NCBI GenBank assembly: GCA_030765065.1
Contig: CM060975.1
Location: forward strand, 261,773,816 to 261,837,815
From: Deroplatys truncata
Taxonomy: Eukaryota; Arthropoda; Insecta; Mantodea; Mantidae
Reading direction: 5' to 3'
DNA length: 64,000 nucleotides
In this document: positions 63,937-64,000 of the stretch, in pieces
Layout: the number at the start of each line of letters is the position of its first letter
Position numbering within the stretch: the stretch's first letter is position 1
Program-made: the position numbers and the translations under genes
The notes under the pieces: model-generated
Told to the model about the DNA's origin: nothing
Database searches by the model: none
The model's input: only the letters and a program-made list of their open reading frames with translations

Positions 63937-64000
63937 AGTTCGGCTCCCCAACAGTGGAACTACAATACAATACAAAACCTACTTCAAATTGGCACTTAAA

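Overview
The window looks like transposon-saturated, AT-rich, intergenic DNA from a large arthropod genome. An insect is most likely, and a polyneopteran such as a cockroach or stick insect would fit, but the species is inference only. I found no convincing host protein-coding gene, rRNA, intact tRNA gene, operon or CRISPR array. The recognisable coding sequence is almost all transposase, reverse transcriptase or gag, and it is mostly broken by stops and frameshifts.

Layout. From 1 to 40 kb the landscape is dominated by one dispersed family, called family M here. It is about 0.95-1.04 kb long with terminal inverted repeats and a hairpin at each tip. At least fifteen full or partial copies lie in both orientations. 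Between them sit remnants of three other kinds. First, four non-overlapping pieces of a Tc1/mariner-IS630 lineage whose transposase carries an N-terminal DUF4817-like domain (4.4-5.6, 6.5-7.0, 15.4-16.6 and 36.4-36.7 kb). Second, mariner elements at 9.5-10.6 and 29.4-30.0 kb. Third, several tRNA-derived SINEs, three of them bounded by target-site duplications. A reverse-transcriptase fragment (31.3-32.35 kb) is nested inside a family M copy.

From 40.9 to 50.65 kb are two copies of one non-LTR retrotransposon (L1-like ORF1, then an apurinic-type endonuclease and RT). Copy A (+) has only ORF1 and endonuclease. Copy B (-) is nearly full length, but its RT is split just after the catalytic YADD motif by a 439-bp insert flanked by a 10-bp duplication. 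From 52.2 to 53.7 kb a dead mariner with both TIRs is itself interrupted by a SINE.

From 54.485 to 59.578 kb lies the youngest element, a gypsy-like LTR retrotransposon on the minus strand. Its two 1252-bp LTRs differ, as read by eye, at one base, and its 4-bp ATCC duplication sits exactly within an RT C-terminal reading frame that continues on both sides. Internally it keeps an intact gag-like ORF encoding 25 consecutive 11-residue coiled-coil repeats and only the C-terminal tail of integrase. Most of pol is missing. From 59.8 kb to the window end are copies of a second LTR family (another is at 44.3-45.2 kb), two inverted and two in tandem, each with CCAAT boxes and an arthropod-type TCAGT initiator.

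The most unusual objects are family M with its hairpin tips, the young pol-less LTR element with its hendecad gag protein, and the unidentified insert inside the RT palm. No host pathway or new multi-gene system can be supported from this sequence.
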